Of a stretch of 64,000 nt of DNA, positions 28,128-36,428 are shown one piece after another (position 1 is the first letter of the stretch; each line of letters opens with the position of its first letter). The notes beneath the pieces are model-generated. The model was not told the origin of the DNA. It was given only the letters and a program-made list of their open reading frames with translations, and did not search any database. A program made the position numbers and the translations under genes. Source of the DNA: Verrucomicrobiaceae bacterium (GTDB lineage Bacteria > Verrucomicrobiota > Verrucomicrobiia > Verrucomicrobiales > Akkermansiaceae). The stretch spans positions 62,001 to 126,000 of the forward strand of contig JAIXQH010000010.1 of the NCBI GenBank assembly GCA_027484055.1. The letters are read 5' to 3'.

Positions 28128-29426
28128 CTAAGCGAAGGGATCTGGCTTAGGTACCGGGCAGCCAGCGAGTGTCCAATGGTAAATCTGAACCAGTTGGCGA
28201 GCTTTCGCCTGCCAGGTGTAGTGGTCGCGGACGTAGCGTTGGGCCAGCAATCCGGTTTGGTGGACTTTCTCTGGATCGGCAGCAGCTTGGCTCAGGGCTT
28301 GGTGAAATGAGGCGATGATTTGCTCACGGGTGCCGATGGGGACGATGGTGCCGCCGCCGTCTGGGATGAGTTCGGCAGGGCCGCCGTAGTCGAGCACGAT
28401 GGGGGCCAAGCCGAGGGCCATGGCTTCCAAGACGACGCCGCCGCCGAATTCACGGACGCTGGGAAAAGCGAAGACCTGAGCGGTGCTGAGGTGACCACGG
28501 ACCTTTTCATGGGCGACCCAGCCGGCGAAGCTGACGCTGTCCTGAATCTTCTCCTTGGCGACGAGTTCTTTAAGCGCAGGGAGTTGTGGGCCGTCGCCGA
28601 TGATTTCTAGGGTGATGGTCCCGCTCCGCAGCAGGGGGGCGGCGGCTTCGATGAGCATGTCGGCACCTTTGTATGGAACGAGACGGCCGAGGAAGGCGAT
28701 GCGGAGTGGTTTACCTGGGCTGGGAGGCGAGGGGGGCTGGTCGATTTCAGGAAAACGCGCGGGATCGATGGCGTTTTCTGGAAGCCAGACGGATTTGAGG
28801 TCGAGCGCCTTCTCGTTGCCGCTGACTTCATGGTAGGTGTGGCGCGAGGCGAGAATGAGGGTCGAGGCGAGCTCACGAGTGGCGTGCAGGCCGGGAAGGA
28901 GGCGGTGAAGATCTCGGAAGTATCCGAGCCACTCGCGCTCCGCGAGACGGACGCTATCAAAACCAGCGGGCCAGGGGATACCTCCATTGATGGGGCCTAA
29001 GAGGAGAGGGATGCCGATCTTTGAAAGTCGCTTCGCCAAGTAGCTGGGTGTGGTGGGGCTGAGCGGGGTGATGCGGTGAACGAGGTCGTAATCTCCATTT
29101 TTCAGAGCCTTACCGAACTGAAGCCAGATTTTCCGTTCGAAGAGGGGGTAGGCGAGGGTGGTCAGCGCGGAATGAATGGTCCATCCAAGACTGGTGCCAC
29201 CACGAAGAAGGGTGGCGATGCGGAAGGCGATGCGCTGGGCGGGATTGGTAACAGCGGTGAAGGTGTCTGGTGAAACCCCGAATTTGAGAAGTGATGATTC
29301 GTTTCGGCTCTCAGTGATCAGGTGGGCGTCGCAGACTTGGGCGAGAGCTTGGCTCAGTGAGTAGCCGATGAGGGCGACACTGGTGAGCTCAGGATTGGCC
29401 GCTTCTGCAATCACGAGAACCCGCAA
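28128..29426 (-). CDS. Family 4 glycosyltransferase
   Basis: A GT-B glycosyltransferase of about 432 residues. The C-terminal lobe has IAFLGRLVPYKGADMLIEA, LEIIGDGPQLPALKEL and the EX7E-type PSVREFGGGVVLEAMALGLA that holds the nucleotide sugar. It likely adds a sugar to an envelope polysaccharide, given the downstream export genes. The start is uncertain: recognisable homology begins at RVLVIAEAANPE, and no ATG lies between it and the upstream Hpt gene, so I mark a TTG at 29426. An ATG at 29594 would overlap the Hpt gene by ~89 bases. Last gene of the exosortase-kinase run. Confidence 0.85.
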   Translation of the reverse strand: MRVLVIAEAANPELTSVALIGYSLSQALAQVCDAHLITESRNESSLLKFGVSPDTFTAVTNPAQRIAFRIATLLRGGTSLGWTIHSALTTLAYPLFERKIWLQFGKALKNGDYDLVHRITPLSPTTPSYLAKRLSKIGIPLLLGPINGGIPWPAGFDSVRLAEREWLGYFRDLHRLLPGLHATRELASTLILASRHTYHEVSGNEKALDLKSVWLPENAIDPARFPEIDQPPSPPSPGKPLRIAFLGRLVPYKGADMLIEAAAPLLRSGTITLEIIGDGPQLPALKELVAKEKIQDSVSFAGWVAHEKVRGHLSTAQVFAFPSVREFGGGVVLEAMALGLAPIVLDYGGPAELIPDGGGTIVPIGTREQIIASFHQALSQAAADPEKVHQTGLLAQRYVRDHYTWQAKARQLVQIYHWTLAGCPVPKPDPFA

Positions 29427-29505
29427 GGGTCTCTGTGGGGAAGCGGCTGGAGTGGTGACTGGAGAGCTGATGAGCGTGGAGACTTGGATTAACGATTGCT
29501 GAAGG

Positions 29506-29889
29506 CTAGTGGGCCGGGGCGAAATTGGGCACGGATTTCTCCCAACTCCGGATGGCGGCGAGGCTTTGATCCCAGAGGGATTGAAGCTCGCCATGGATGG
29601 CTGCGGCTTGGGGGGGGGTGAGGGATGCGCTTTCCTCAAGCACTTTGAGGCGGGCGGTCATGGCGATGCAGCCGAAGTAGGAGAGCATGCCACGCAGCGA
29701 GTGAGAGCGGGCGCGGAGATCGACTAAATTCCCCTGCTGAATGGCAGCTTGGATTGAGACGAGGTGGCTGGCGACGTCTTGAATCACGTCACCGAGCAGG
29801 TCGATGTAGTCGGTGTAACCGATGGTGATGAACGAGTTGAGCTGACTGATGTCGAGCAAGGATTCTGAGCTTGGGCGGGAGGTGTCCAT
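29506..29889 (-). CDS. Histidine phosphotransfer (Hpt) domain protein
   Basis: A 127-residue single Hpt domain, all helical, with the phospho-accepting histidine in LRARSHSLRGMLSYFGC. It is 16 bases downstream of the hybrid histidine kinase gene, which has two receiver domains but no Hpt domain of its own, so the two very likely form one phosphorelay. No output response regulator is seen nearby. Confidence 0.9.
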   Translation of the reverse strand: MDTSRPSSESLLDISQLNSFITIGYTDYIDLLGDVIQDVASHLVSIQAAIQQGNLVDLRARSHSLRGMLSYFGCIAMTARLKVLEESASLTPPQAAAIHGELQSLWDQSLAAIRSWEKSVPNFAPAH

Positions 29890-29905
29890 GGCGGGGAGTG
29901 TGGTC

Positions 29906-32900
29906 TTAGGAATGGTTTGCTGTCTGGCGGGAGATAAAGGATGAGATCATGTCGCGGAGGTGGTTCAGGGTAATCGGCTTAGAAAGGTAGGCGTCCATGC
30001 CGGCTGAGGTGGCGGAGTCTCGATCTTCTTGGAAGGCGTTGGCGGTGAGGGCGACGATGAAAGGTCTTTTTCTGAGATGAGGCAGGGCACGGATGGTGCG
30101 GCTGGCTTCTAGGCCATCCATGACCGGCATTTGGATGTCGAGGAAAATAACGTCATAGGCAGAAGCGGCAACTGCATTTACAGCTTCTTGGCCATTTGCG
30201 ACGATGAAAGGCTCGATGCCGAGGCGGCGGAGCAGGAGACGGATGACTTTTTGATTGTTCGGGTTGTCTTCCGCGACGAGGACTTTCAGCTCGGTGAGTC
30301 GGGCGGATTCGATTTCGTCCGTGGGCGGGGTGATTTTCGTGGTCTCGACCACGGTTCCGGGGAATAGCCGGGTGAGGATGCTCTGAATGGCAGAGGGCCA
30401 GATGGGCTTAGAGCCGACTTCATCGAAGAGGGCGCGGGTCTCATTGGAGTAGTTGGCTTCCGAGCTGAGGAGGCTGAAGCGGGTGTTGGCCGCAAGCGGC
30501 AGTGCGCGCAGATGTTTCGTGAGCTCGATGCCGTCCATGTCGGGCATGTGCTGGTCCACGATGACGAGATCGTAGGGGCCTGATTGATCCCAGAGTTGGA
30601 GCGCTTGAGCGCCGCTTTCTGCGGTTTGGCAAGAGAGTCCCCAACTGGCGAGCATTTCTTCGAGAATGCGGCGGTTCATGGGGTTGTCATCGACCACGAG
30701 GATTTTGAGCTGGAGGCCAGCGGGAAAATTCGCGGTGGGTGAGATGGCGACTGGGGATGTGCTTGAGGGGCTGACGAATATTTCGGCAAGGAACGTAGAG
30801 CCTTTACCGAGTTGACTCTTGATGGTGATGTCGCCGCCCATGAGTTCGGCGAGGCGTTTGCTGATGGCCAGTCCGAGGCCCGAGCCGCCGAAGCGGCGGG
30901 TGGTGGAGGAGTCTTGTTGGACGAATGCGTTGAAGAGGCGCTTGATGGTGCTGGGGTCGATGCCGATGCCCGAGTCATTAACCTCGAAGGTGATGTGCCA
31001 CTGGCCAGCCGAGTTTAGTTTTCCATCGACGATAAGGCTGACAAAGCCGGCGGGGGTAAATTTGACGGCGTTGCTGAGGAGATTGACGAGGATTTGACGG
31101 ATGCGGGCACGGTCGCCGACGACTTGGGCGGGGAGGTGTGGGGCGAGTCGGGCGATGAGTTCGATGTGTTTTCCCATGGCACCGAGGCGCACGACATCGA
31201 AGGCTTCACGGCAGAGATCGGGGAGGTGGAAGGGGGATGAATCTAGGTCGATATTTCCGCTCTCGATGCGGGAGTAGTCGAGGATGTCATTGATGAGTTC
31301 GAGCAGGAAGTTGCTCGAATTGAGGATGGTCTCGGCGTAGTCCTTTTGTTGGATGTTGAGGTTGGTCGTTTCGAGAAGGGAAGCCATGCCGATGACCGCG
31401 TTGAGCGGGGTGCGGATTTCATGGCTCATGGTGGCGAGGAAGGTGCTTTTCGCGCGGTTCGCCTTTTCCGCGACGATGGCGGCATTATGGGATTCGTCGC
31501 GCGCGAGGATGAGGGCGTCAGACTCGTTTTGGGCGACTTGGCGCAGGCCGAAGTTCGCAGCGGCGGAGCGGAGGATGGAGATTTCCCAAGGCTGCCAGAT
31601 GCGGTCTTCGAGGTAAGCATCGAGCCCAAGGAAGCCCCAGAGGCGATTCGCGGCAAAGATGGGAACGATGACCAGTGAACGGACGCCGCGGGGTTTTAGG
31701 ATTTGTTGTTCGGACTCGGGAAGGAACTCGACGACGCCGCTGATTTCATGGCCGGCGAGAAGTTCGTTAAACCAGCGTCCTAGACCGGATTCATGGAAAG
31801 GGAGGTTTTGGGCATTGGGCTGCGAGAGTCTCTGATCGGCAGGGTTGGCGGTCCACTCGGCGATTTGGCTCATGCAGGGGGTGCTGAGGATCGGATGTTG
31901 GTGGACTTGGAAAATATAGGAGCGGTCCACATTCGCGGCACGGCCGAGTGAGGCGAGAATTTCAGACCAGAGCGCCGGTCCGATGCGTTTGGAGAGCAGC
32001 GTGGTGCTGATGGAAGCGACGGCTTCGAGCAGGTTACTCGAGCGTCGGGTCTGGGTGGTGTCACGCTGGACGGCCATGAAGCCGGTGAGTGTGCCGTATT
32101 TATCGGTGAGCGGTTGGCACTCGATATGGACGAGGTAGCGCCGACCATTTTTGGCGATATTGACGATTTCCGCTTCAAATCCCAATCCGCGTTGGATGCG
32201 CTCACGAATGTGGGCACGTTGTTCTAGGTTATCGCCTGGCCGTTGGAGGAAATTACCGGGGATTTTTCCAATGACTTCGTCCTTGGTGTAACCACTCATT
32301 TTGGTGAAGCCTTCGTTGACCCACTCGATGTGGCCGACGCTATCCGTGATGACGACGGCATTGTCCGTGCGCTTGGCGACGAGAGCGAGGCGGTTCGCCT
32401 CAGCGCGGCTGCGGATCAGGTCCAGCTCTGCTTCTTTGGAGGCAGTGAGATCCACGATTGAAAGGATGGACCCGGTGTTTTTGGGGGAGTCCGAGAGGGG
32501 TGCACGGAAGACTTGAACGGGGATTAATTTGCGGTCTGGCCGCGTGAGGATGGACTCGAAGCCGATGTTTGGGTCTAGCGAATGACTTGGATGGGCGATG
32601 AGGGCTGAGAGTGGCTGTCCTACGAGATTTTCGGGTTTGTAGTGAGAAAGATTTACGAAGGCTGGGTTGGCGTAGGTGATGAGTCCTTCGCTGGTGATCA
32701 CGGCTAGGCCGTTCGGCACGGATTCCATCACGTGTTGTGCGAACTGGCGCTGCTTGTCGGTTTCGAGACGCGTGCGGTGGCGATCGTCGATGTTGAGGAT
32801 CGTGCCCACGAGGCGGGTGGGTTCATTTGACTGAGGCTTCACGATTTTCCCCCGGAGCATGAACCACAACCACTGGCCATTGGCAGAGCGAAGACGGATT

Positions 32901-34477
32901 TCATACTCTGAGAATGCATCATGTCCGAGCGTGGTAGAACGGATGAGAGGGACCAATTGGGGGCGATCCTCGGGATGGACGAGTTTCCAAACTTTACGAA
33001 ATGAAGGGGAGCGCTTGCCAGTTTGCCAGCCCAGTACGGCGGAGATCCGCTCGCCAATGTTGATTTTAAAGGGCTTGGGGAAGCATTCCCAAGTATCGAG
33101 GTCGGCGGCGGTCATGGCGTCTGTCAAACGCTCGGACAGGCTTTCGAGATGACGTGCGGTCTCCACCGCTGCCAGATGAAAGGCAAACAATGCGATCAAT
33201 AGGAGCGCAACTGACATGACGACGACCATTGAGGCGAGGCGCCGTCCTGCGAGTGATTGTAGCCAAACCTTGGCCGGGTAATCGACCGCTAGGAGTGAAA
33301 TGACCTGTTGATTTCCATCAAAAATCGGGACGACGGCACTGAACCAAACGCCCCATTCGTCTGCGTAAGGCCCCAGAAATGAAGGGCGGCCTGCGAGTGC
33401 AGGTAGCCATTTTTCTGGCTGGGCCTTTACGGGTGATCCGGGCGGGGAGAATGTTTTTGTTTGGGTGGGCTCTTCGGCATCGACCAAGAAAACGAGCTCG
33501 CCGTTGCGCTTGCCTAGGAGGTAGGTGAAGCGACATCCAGGTAATGCTTTGTGAATGTCGAGCAACTTGGAGCGGACGTAGTTGTAGTTGGGAGTTTGAA
33601 CTTCCTCAGGCAAGCCTCGAACTTTACCGATTTGGTAGGTATCTAGATTATCCGCACCCAGTTGAAGGGCGCTGAGTAAGGTGGTCGTTTGCCTGTTTTG
33701 TGCTTGGTTGCCCAGCCAGTGAGTCAGCGCTGCACCGTTGAGAATGGTAAAAAATGCAGCGGTAAGGACGACGCTGGTTCCGATTCGCCTCCTTCTCCGG
33801 AGCGCGGGTGAAAATTCCGAACGGTGTGCTTGGTAAATGACGGACCACAGCCGGAAACAGAAAATGAAACTACAAAAAGCAGCTGTCGCTAGCGCGATTA
33901 AGGCGATGGTCCGCTCTGTGGAATTGGCTTGGCCTCCTGCATCATAAGCAATGGCCACCGCCTGCGGGTAGAGGCAGACGGCGGTGATGATGGTGAGAAG
34001 GGCCGCAGAACACATCCGCGAGAGGGTGGGAAAATTCCCGAGGTTCGCTGGGAATAACCTCCGGCTGAATCGATCCACTCGCCAGCCGGTGGCAAATGAG
34101 ACGACTAAAATCGGAATGATGAAAAAGGGTGAGCTGAGGCTGATTTGGCTGGCCCAGAGGGCAAAGCCGAAGAGGGCGAGGATCGAGATCCATTTGATCA
34201 AGAACGGAGCCTTTTGACCCTGCATCAATGGCGAGAGGAAGAACCCAAATAGTGCAGCGACAAACACCGAGCCAAGAACGGCGCTGACCAAGCGGTCGGC
34301 TTCTCCTAGGTCGAAGGCAAACGCCACGAGGCTAAACCAGATTTTTAAACACAGACTAACGAGTGCGAACGAAAAGAGCGCCCAGCGTGAGAGGCTTTTG
34401 TCCTCTTGATACAAGAAGAAACAAGCCACTCCCGAGGCAATAAGGAATAGTCCGGTTAAAAATATGAGATAATCCAT
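29906..34477 (-). CDS. Hybrid sensor histidine kinase, multi-PAS, GAF, two receivers
   Basis: A 1523-residue protein. Order: five to seven transmembrane helices (1-240); an extracytoplasmic sensor (~250-425) ending in a TM helix near 430; PAS (~450-560), PAS (~580-690) and PAS (~705-830); GAF (~835-1000). Then HisKA with MSHEIRTPLNAVIGM (His ~1018), HATPase with VNDSGIGIDP and RRFGGSGLGLAISKRLAELM, receiver 1 with VIVDQHMPDMDG (Asp ~1307) and receiver 2 with VIFLDIQMPVMDG (Asp ~1446) plus the C-terminal lysine in YLSKPI. Receiver 1 has a weaker C-terminal half (SKPIWPSAI). Lies between the exosortase genes and an Hpt gene; a role in controlling envelope polysaccharide or sorting is inferred from position. 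Confidence 0.92.
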   Translation of the reverse strand: MDYLIFLTGLFLIASGVACFFLYQEDKSLSRWALFSFALVSLCLKIWFSLVAFAFDLGEADRLVSAVLGSVFVAALFGFFLSPLMQGQKAPFLIKWISILALFGFALWASQISLSSPFFIIPILVVSFATGWRVDRFSRRLFPANLGNFPTLSRMCSAALLTIITAVCLYPQAVAIAYDAGGQANSTERTIALIALATAAFCSFIFCFRLWSVIYQAHRSEFSPALRRRRRIGTSVVLTAAFFTILNGAALTHWLGNQAQNRQTTTLLSALQLGADNLDTYQIGKVRGLPEEVQTPNYNYVRSKLLDIHKALPGCRFTYLLGKRNGELVFLVDAEEPTQTKTFSPPGSPVKAQPEKWLPALAGRPSFLGPYADEWGVWFSAVVPIFDGNQQVISLLAVDYPAKVWLQSLAGRRLASMVVVMSVALLLIALFAFHLAAVETARHLESLSERLTDAMTAADLDTWECFPKPFKINIGERISAVLGWQTGKRSPSFRKVWKLVHPEDRPQLVPLIRSTTLGHDAFSEYEIRLRSANGQWLWFMLRGKIVKPQSNEPTRLVGTILNIDDRHRTRLETDKQRQFAQHVMESVPNGLAVITSEGLITYANPAFVNLSHYKPENLVGQPLSALIAHPSHSLDPNIGFESILTRPDRKLIPVQVFRAPLSDSPKNTGSILSIVDLTASKEAELDLIRSRAEANRLALVAKRTDNAVVITDSVGHIEWVNEGFTKMSGYTKDEVIGKIPGNFLQRPGDNLEQRAHIRERIQRGLGFEAEIVNIAKNGRRYLVHIECQPLTDKYGTLTGFMAVQRDTTQTRRSSNLLEAVASISTTLLSKRIGPALWSEILASLGRAANVDRSYIFQVHQHPILSTPCMSQIAEWTANPADQRLSQPNAQNLPFHESGLGRWFNELLAGHEISGVVEFLPESEQQILKPRGVRSLVIVPIFAANRLWGFLGLDAYLEDRIWQPWEISILRSAAANFGLRQVAQNESDALILARDESHNAAIVAEKANRAKSTFLATMSHEIRTPLNAVIGMASLLETTNLNIQQKDYAETILNSSNFLLELINDILDYSRIESGNIDLDSSPFHLPDLCREAFDVVRLGAMGKHIELIARLAPHLPAQVVGDRARIRQILVNLLSNAVKFTPAGFVSLIVDGKLNSAGQWHITFEVNDSGIGIDPSTIKRLFNAFVQQDSSTTRRFGGSGLGLAISKRLAELMGGDITIKSQLGKGSTFLAEIFVSPSSTSPVAISPTANFPAGLQLKILVVDDNPMNRRILEEMLASWGLSCQTAESGAQALQLWDQSGPYDLVIVDQHMPDMDGIELTKHLRALPLAANTRFSLLSSEANYSNETRALFDEVGSKPIWPSAIQSILTRLFPGTVVETTKITPPTDEIESARLTELKVLVAEDNPNNQKVIRLLLRRLGIEPFIVANGQEAVNAVAASAYDVIFLDIQMPVMDGLEASRTIRALPHLRKRPFIVALTANAFQEDRDSATSAGMDAYLSKPITLNHLRDMISSFISRQTANHS

Positions 34478-34508
34478 AAATGAGTGGCGAACTAAACGTG
34501 CAGCGGGT

Positions 34509-35093
34509 TCATCGGAAGCCTAAAGCAGGCAGTAGAATTTGGCGAACTCGATTCCAGTCAATGGGCTCATCAGAAATCCGCCGAAGCGTCACCAAAACTG
34601 GCTCTGCGCCACTCTTCCCAAGCGTGACACGTCGCGAACTGGTCGCCAACCAATATTCAATGGGGGAGGTGAATTGATGGTCGCCATCGTCAAAGAACCA
34701 GAGCGCCTCGCTGCGTTGGCTACCCCTTACCAAGGACACCCAGTTCGCTTCCCCGGAACTCAGCTTGACCGAATCTTTCGTTTGAATGCTCCAGCCAGCG
34801 CCGGAGAAGCAGTAACTCGGATCATGGACGGCGTGACGATTTTTAGTCCCATCCACCACCGTGAGCATCAGCTGGCCACCACCGCGGATGGCGATCAGGT
34901 ACTGCACGGCGCGGGCGTTTCCTAGAAATGCTTGATCGTCTGCGGAAAGTTGTATGGGTTGAGATTCGAAGTCGTGTCCGGACTTAGGAATCGCCCCAAG
35001 ACGGCCCTCTGCCGAGGGCATTGGAATCAGCGGCCAGACGATGGTAACAATGACCGCGAGCACAAGGGCACACCAGAGTAAGATTCGTTTCAT
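34509..35093 (-). CDS. EpsI-like exosortase-associated protein (DUF3485)
   Basis: A 194-residue protein with one N-terminal transmembrane helix and a periplasmic domain. The segment HAVHDPSYCFSGAGWSI matches the conserved H-x-P-x-x-CF-x-x-x-GW motif of EpsI/DUF3485 proteins that accompany exosortases in polysaccharide loci. Five bases after the preceding membrane-protein gene and 32 bases before the histidine kinase gene. Exact activity is unknown for the family. Confidence 0.82.
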   Translation of the reverse strand: MKRILLWCALVLAVIVTIVWPLIPMPSAEGRLGAIPKSGHDFESQPIQLSADDQAFLGNARAVQYLIAIRGGGQLMLTVVDGTKNRHAVHDPSYCFSGAGWSIQTKDSVKLSSGEANWVSLVRGSQRSEALWFFDDGDHQFTSPIEYWLATSSRRVTLGKSGAEPVLVTLRRISDEPIDWNRVRQILLPALGFR

Positions 35094-35097
35094 GGGT

Positions 35098-35607
35098 TTA
35101 CAGGGTGGAAATAGGGCGTTTTGCGATCGATAGGGTGAGCATGACGAGAGCGATGGAGAAGAGACTCGCGGCCACTGGCCGCTCCCATCCCATAATTCCG
35201 CCTGTTTTGAAATGACTCAGAAACCAGCCAGAGGCGGGTAACCACGAGGCGGCCCCGATGAGTGCTAGGATGCCTGTGTAACGCAATCCACAGAACCCAG
35301 GGATGGCCGCAGCAAGTGAAAGGTGATAGAGAATGCGGAAATCACTCATGGATCCCAGCACGCAGAATAACAGAGCAAGGGCGATCCAGAAATGGCAATG
35401 CGGCTTGGACGGCGAGCGCAGCCATCCAAAAAAATAGACCTGTGGTGCTAACCAGATCAGGAAGGCAAGGGGCAGCCCCCGCGCATAGAGATCATTTCCA
35501 GAAGCAGCGATGAGTGTCGGAACAGCAAGCCAAGCGACCAGACATACCGTCGCTAAAGGTAAAAGAATGCTGGAACGCTCAGTGGCGGGGACAGGCGGTG
35601 GACTCAT
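35098..35607 (-). CDS. Exosortase-locus membrane protein
   Basis: A 169-residue protein with about five transmembrane helices and no recognised motif. It overlaps the exosortase stop by four bases (ATGA) and is five bases from the EpsI-like gene, so it belongs to the same operon. It may be an accessory membrane subunit of the sorting system; this is inferred from context only. Confidence 0.65.
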   Translation of the reverse strand: MSPPPVPATERSSILLPLATVCLVAWLAVPTLIAASGNDLYARGLPLAFLIWLAPQVYFFGWLRSPSKPHCHFWIALALLFCVLGSMSDFRILYHLSLAAAIPGFCGLRYTGILALIGAASWLPASGWFLSHFKTGGIMGWERPVAASLFSIALVMLTLSIAKRPISTL

Positions 35608-36428
35608 GATGATTTAACAGTTTGGGATAAAATCGTAGGCGAAGGAACTAATAAAAAGCAGAGCGCCTTGGTGATGACCAAGACGATCGCCAAGACGGCC
35701 AATCCGGTAAGTCCGTGCAGCGAGCCGCTGGCGAGCTCCACGTCGAAGGAAAGTGCGATACCGGATAAAACGAGGATTCTCAAAAAATTCGCAACCCACG
35801 CCACGGCTGGCAAGCAGGCGAGTAATAAGATGAAACGGCGTTTCGAAGGGATTTCATAGGCACCAATCGCGACCCCCGTCAGCAGCGTGAGCTGTAGTAG
35901 ATTCCAGCCAGCGCAGGCCGCTTCAATCTCGATCGGGATGCCTAAGACCTTGAGATTGGTGGCGTCGCGAGTCGTCGTGATCTGCAGAAAGTTAAAGCAA
36001 TGCTCGACGACGAATGCCGAAGAAAGTCTGAACGCATAGCCGATTTGATCCCACTCCAGCACGAGCCAAGGAAATGAAAGTAATAGCAACCAGCCGAGAC
36101 GATTGCGGCGGAGTTGAGGGGTGAAACAGCAGGTGCCCCAAATCATGACCAACGACGTGAATGAAAAGGACAATAGAGTGATGCTACCGATCATCCAAGC
36201 GGCCAAGAAACCGATGAGACTCAGCCCGAGAATGAGTTTCTGTTTCTGTGAGACTTGCGCCGGTCTTGGCTGCCATGGAAGGCCTAACGCAAAGGCGATG
36301 GGTATCCCAAGAGCTAAGGGCAGAGTGTCCGCAAGGGTGAGCGTCCAGCGAAGATCTCTGGCCCAAATCGCCACAGCGCCGAGCGCCAAGACGAGTCCAT
36401 AAAGCCAACGCTGCTGGGCGGAATTCAT
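35604..36428 (-). CDS. Exosortase (transpeptidase-like membrane protease)
   Basis: A 274-residue protein with about eight transmembrane helices. The three catalytic residues of exosortases are visible: Cys in IEAACAGWNLLQLTLL (~172), Arg in NFLRILVLSG (~216) and His in SGSLHGLTG (~235). Exosortases cleave C-terminal PEP-CTERM-like signals and attach the proteins to envelope material, usually with linked polysaccharide genes as here. The start at MNSAQQRWLY overlaps the TPR gene stop by four bases; a longer frame of 31 residues exists but lies inside that gene. The subtype cannot be told, and I see no protein in this window with a clear cognate sorting tail. Confidence 0.88.
   Translation of the reverse strand: MNSAQQRWLYGLVLALGAVAIWARDLRWTLTLADTLPLALGIPIAFALGLPWQPRPAQVSQKQKLILGLSLIGFLAAWMIGSITLLSFSFTSLVMIWGTCCFTPQLRRNRLGWLLLLSFPWLVLEWDQIGYAFRLSSAFVVEHCFNFLQITTTRDATNLKVLGIPIEIEAACAGWNLLQLTLLTGVAIGAYEIPSKRRFILLLACLPAVAWVANFLRILVLSGIALSFDVELASGSLHGLTGLAVLAIVLVITKALCFLLVPSPTILSQTVKSS

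Noticed and set aside
29427-29639. N-terminal extension of the GT4 gene
   Set aside because: The added ~70 residues are an out-of-frame reading of the Hpt gene, Pro/Ser-rich and without homology.
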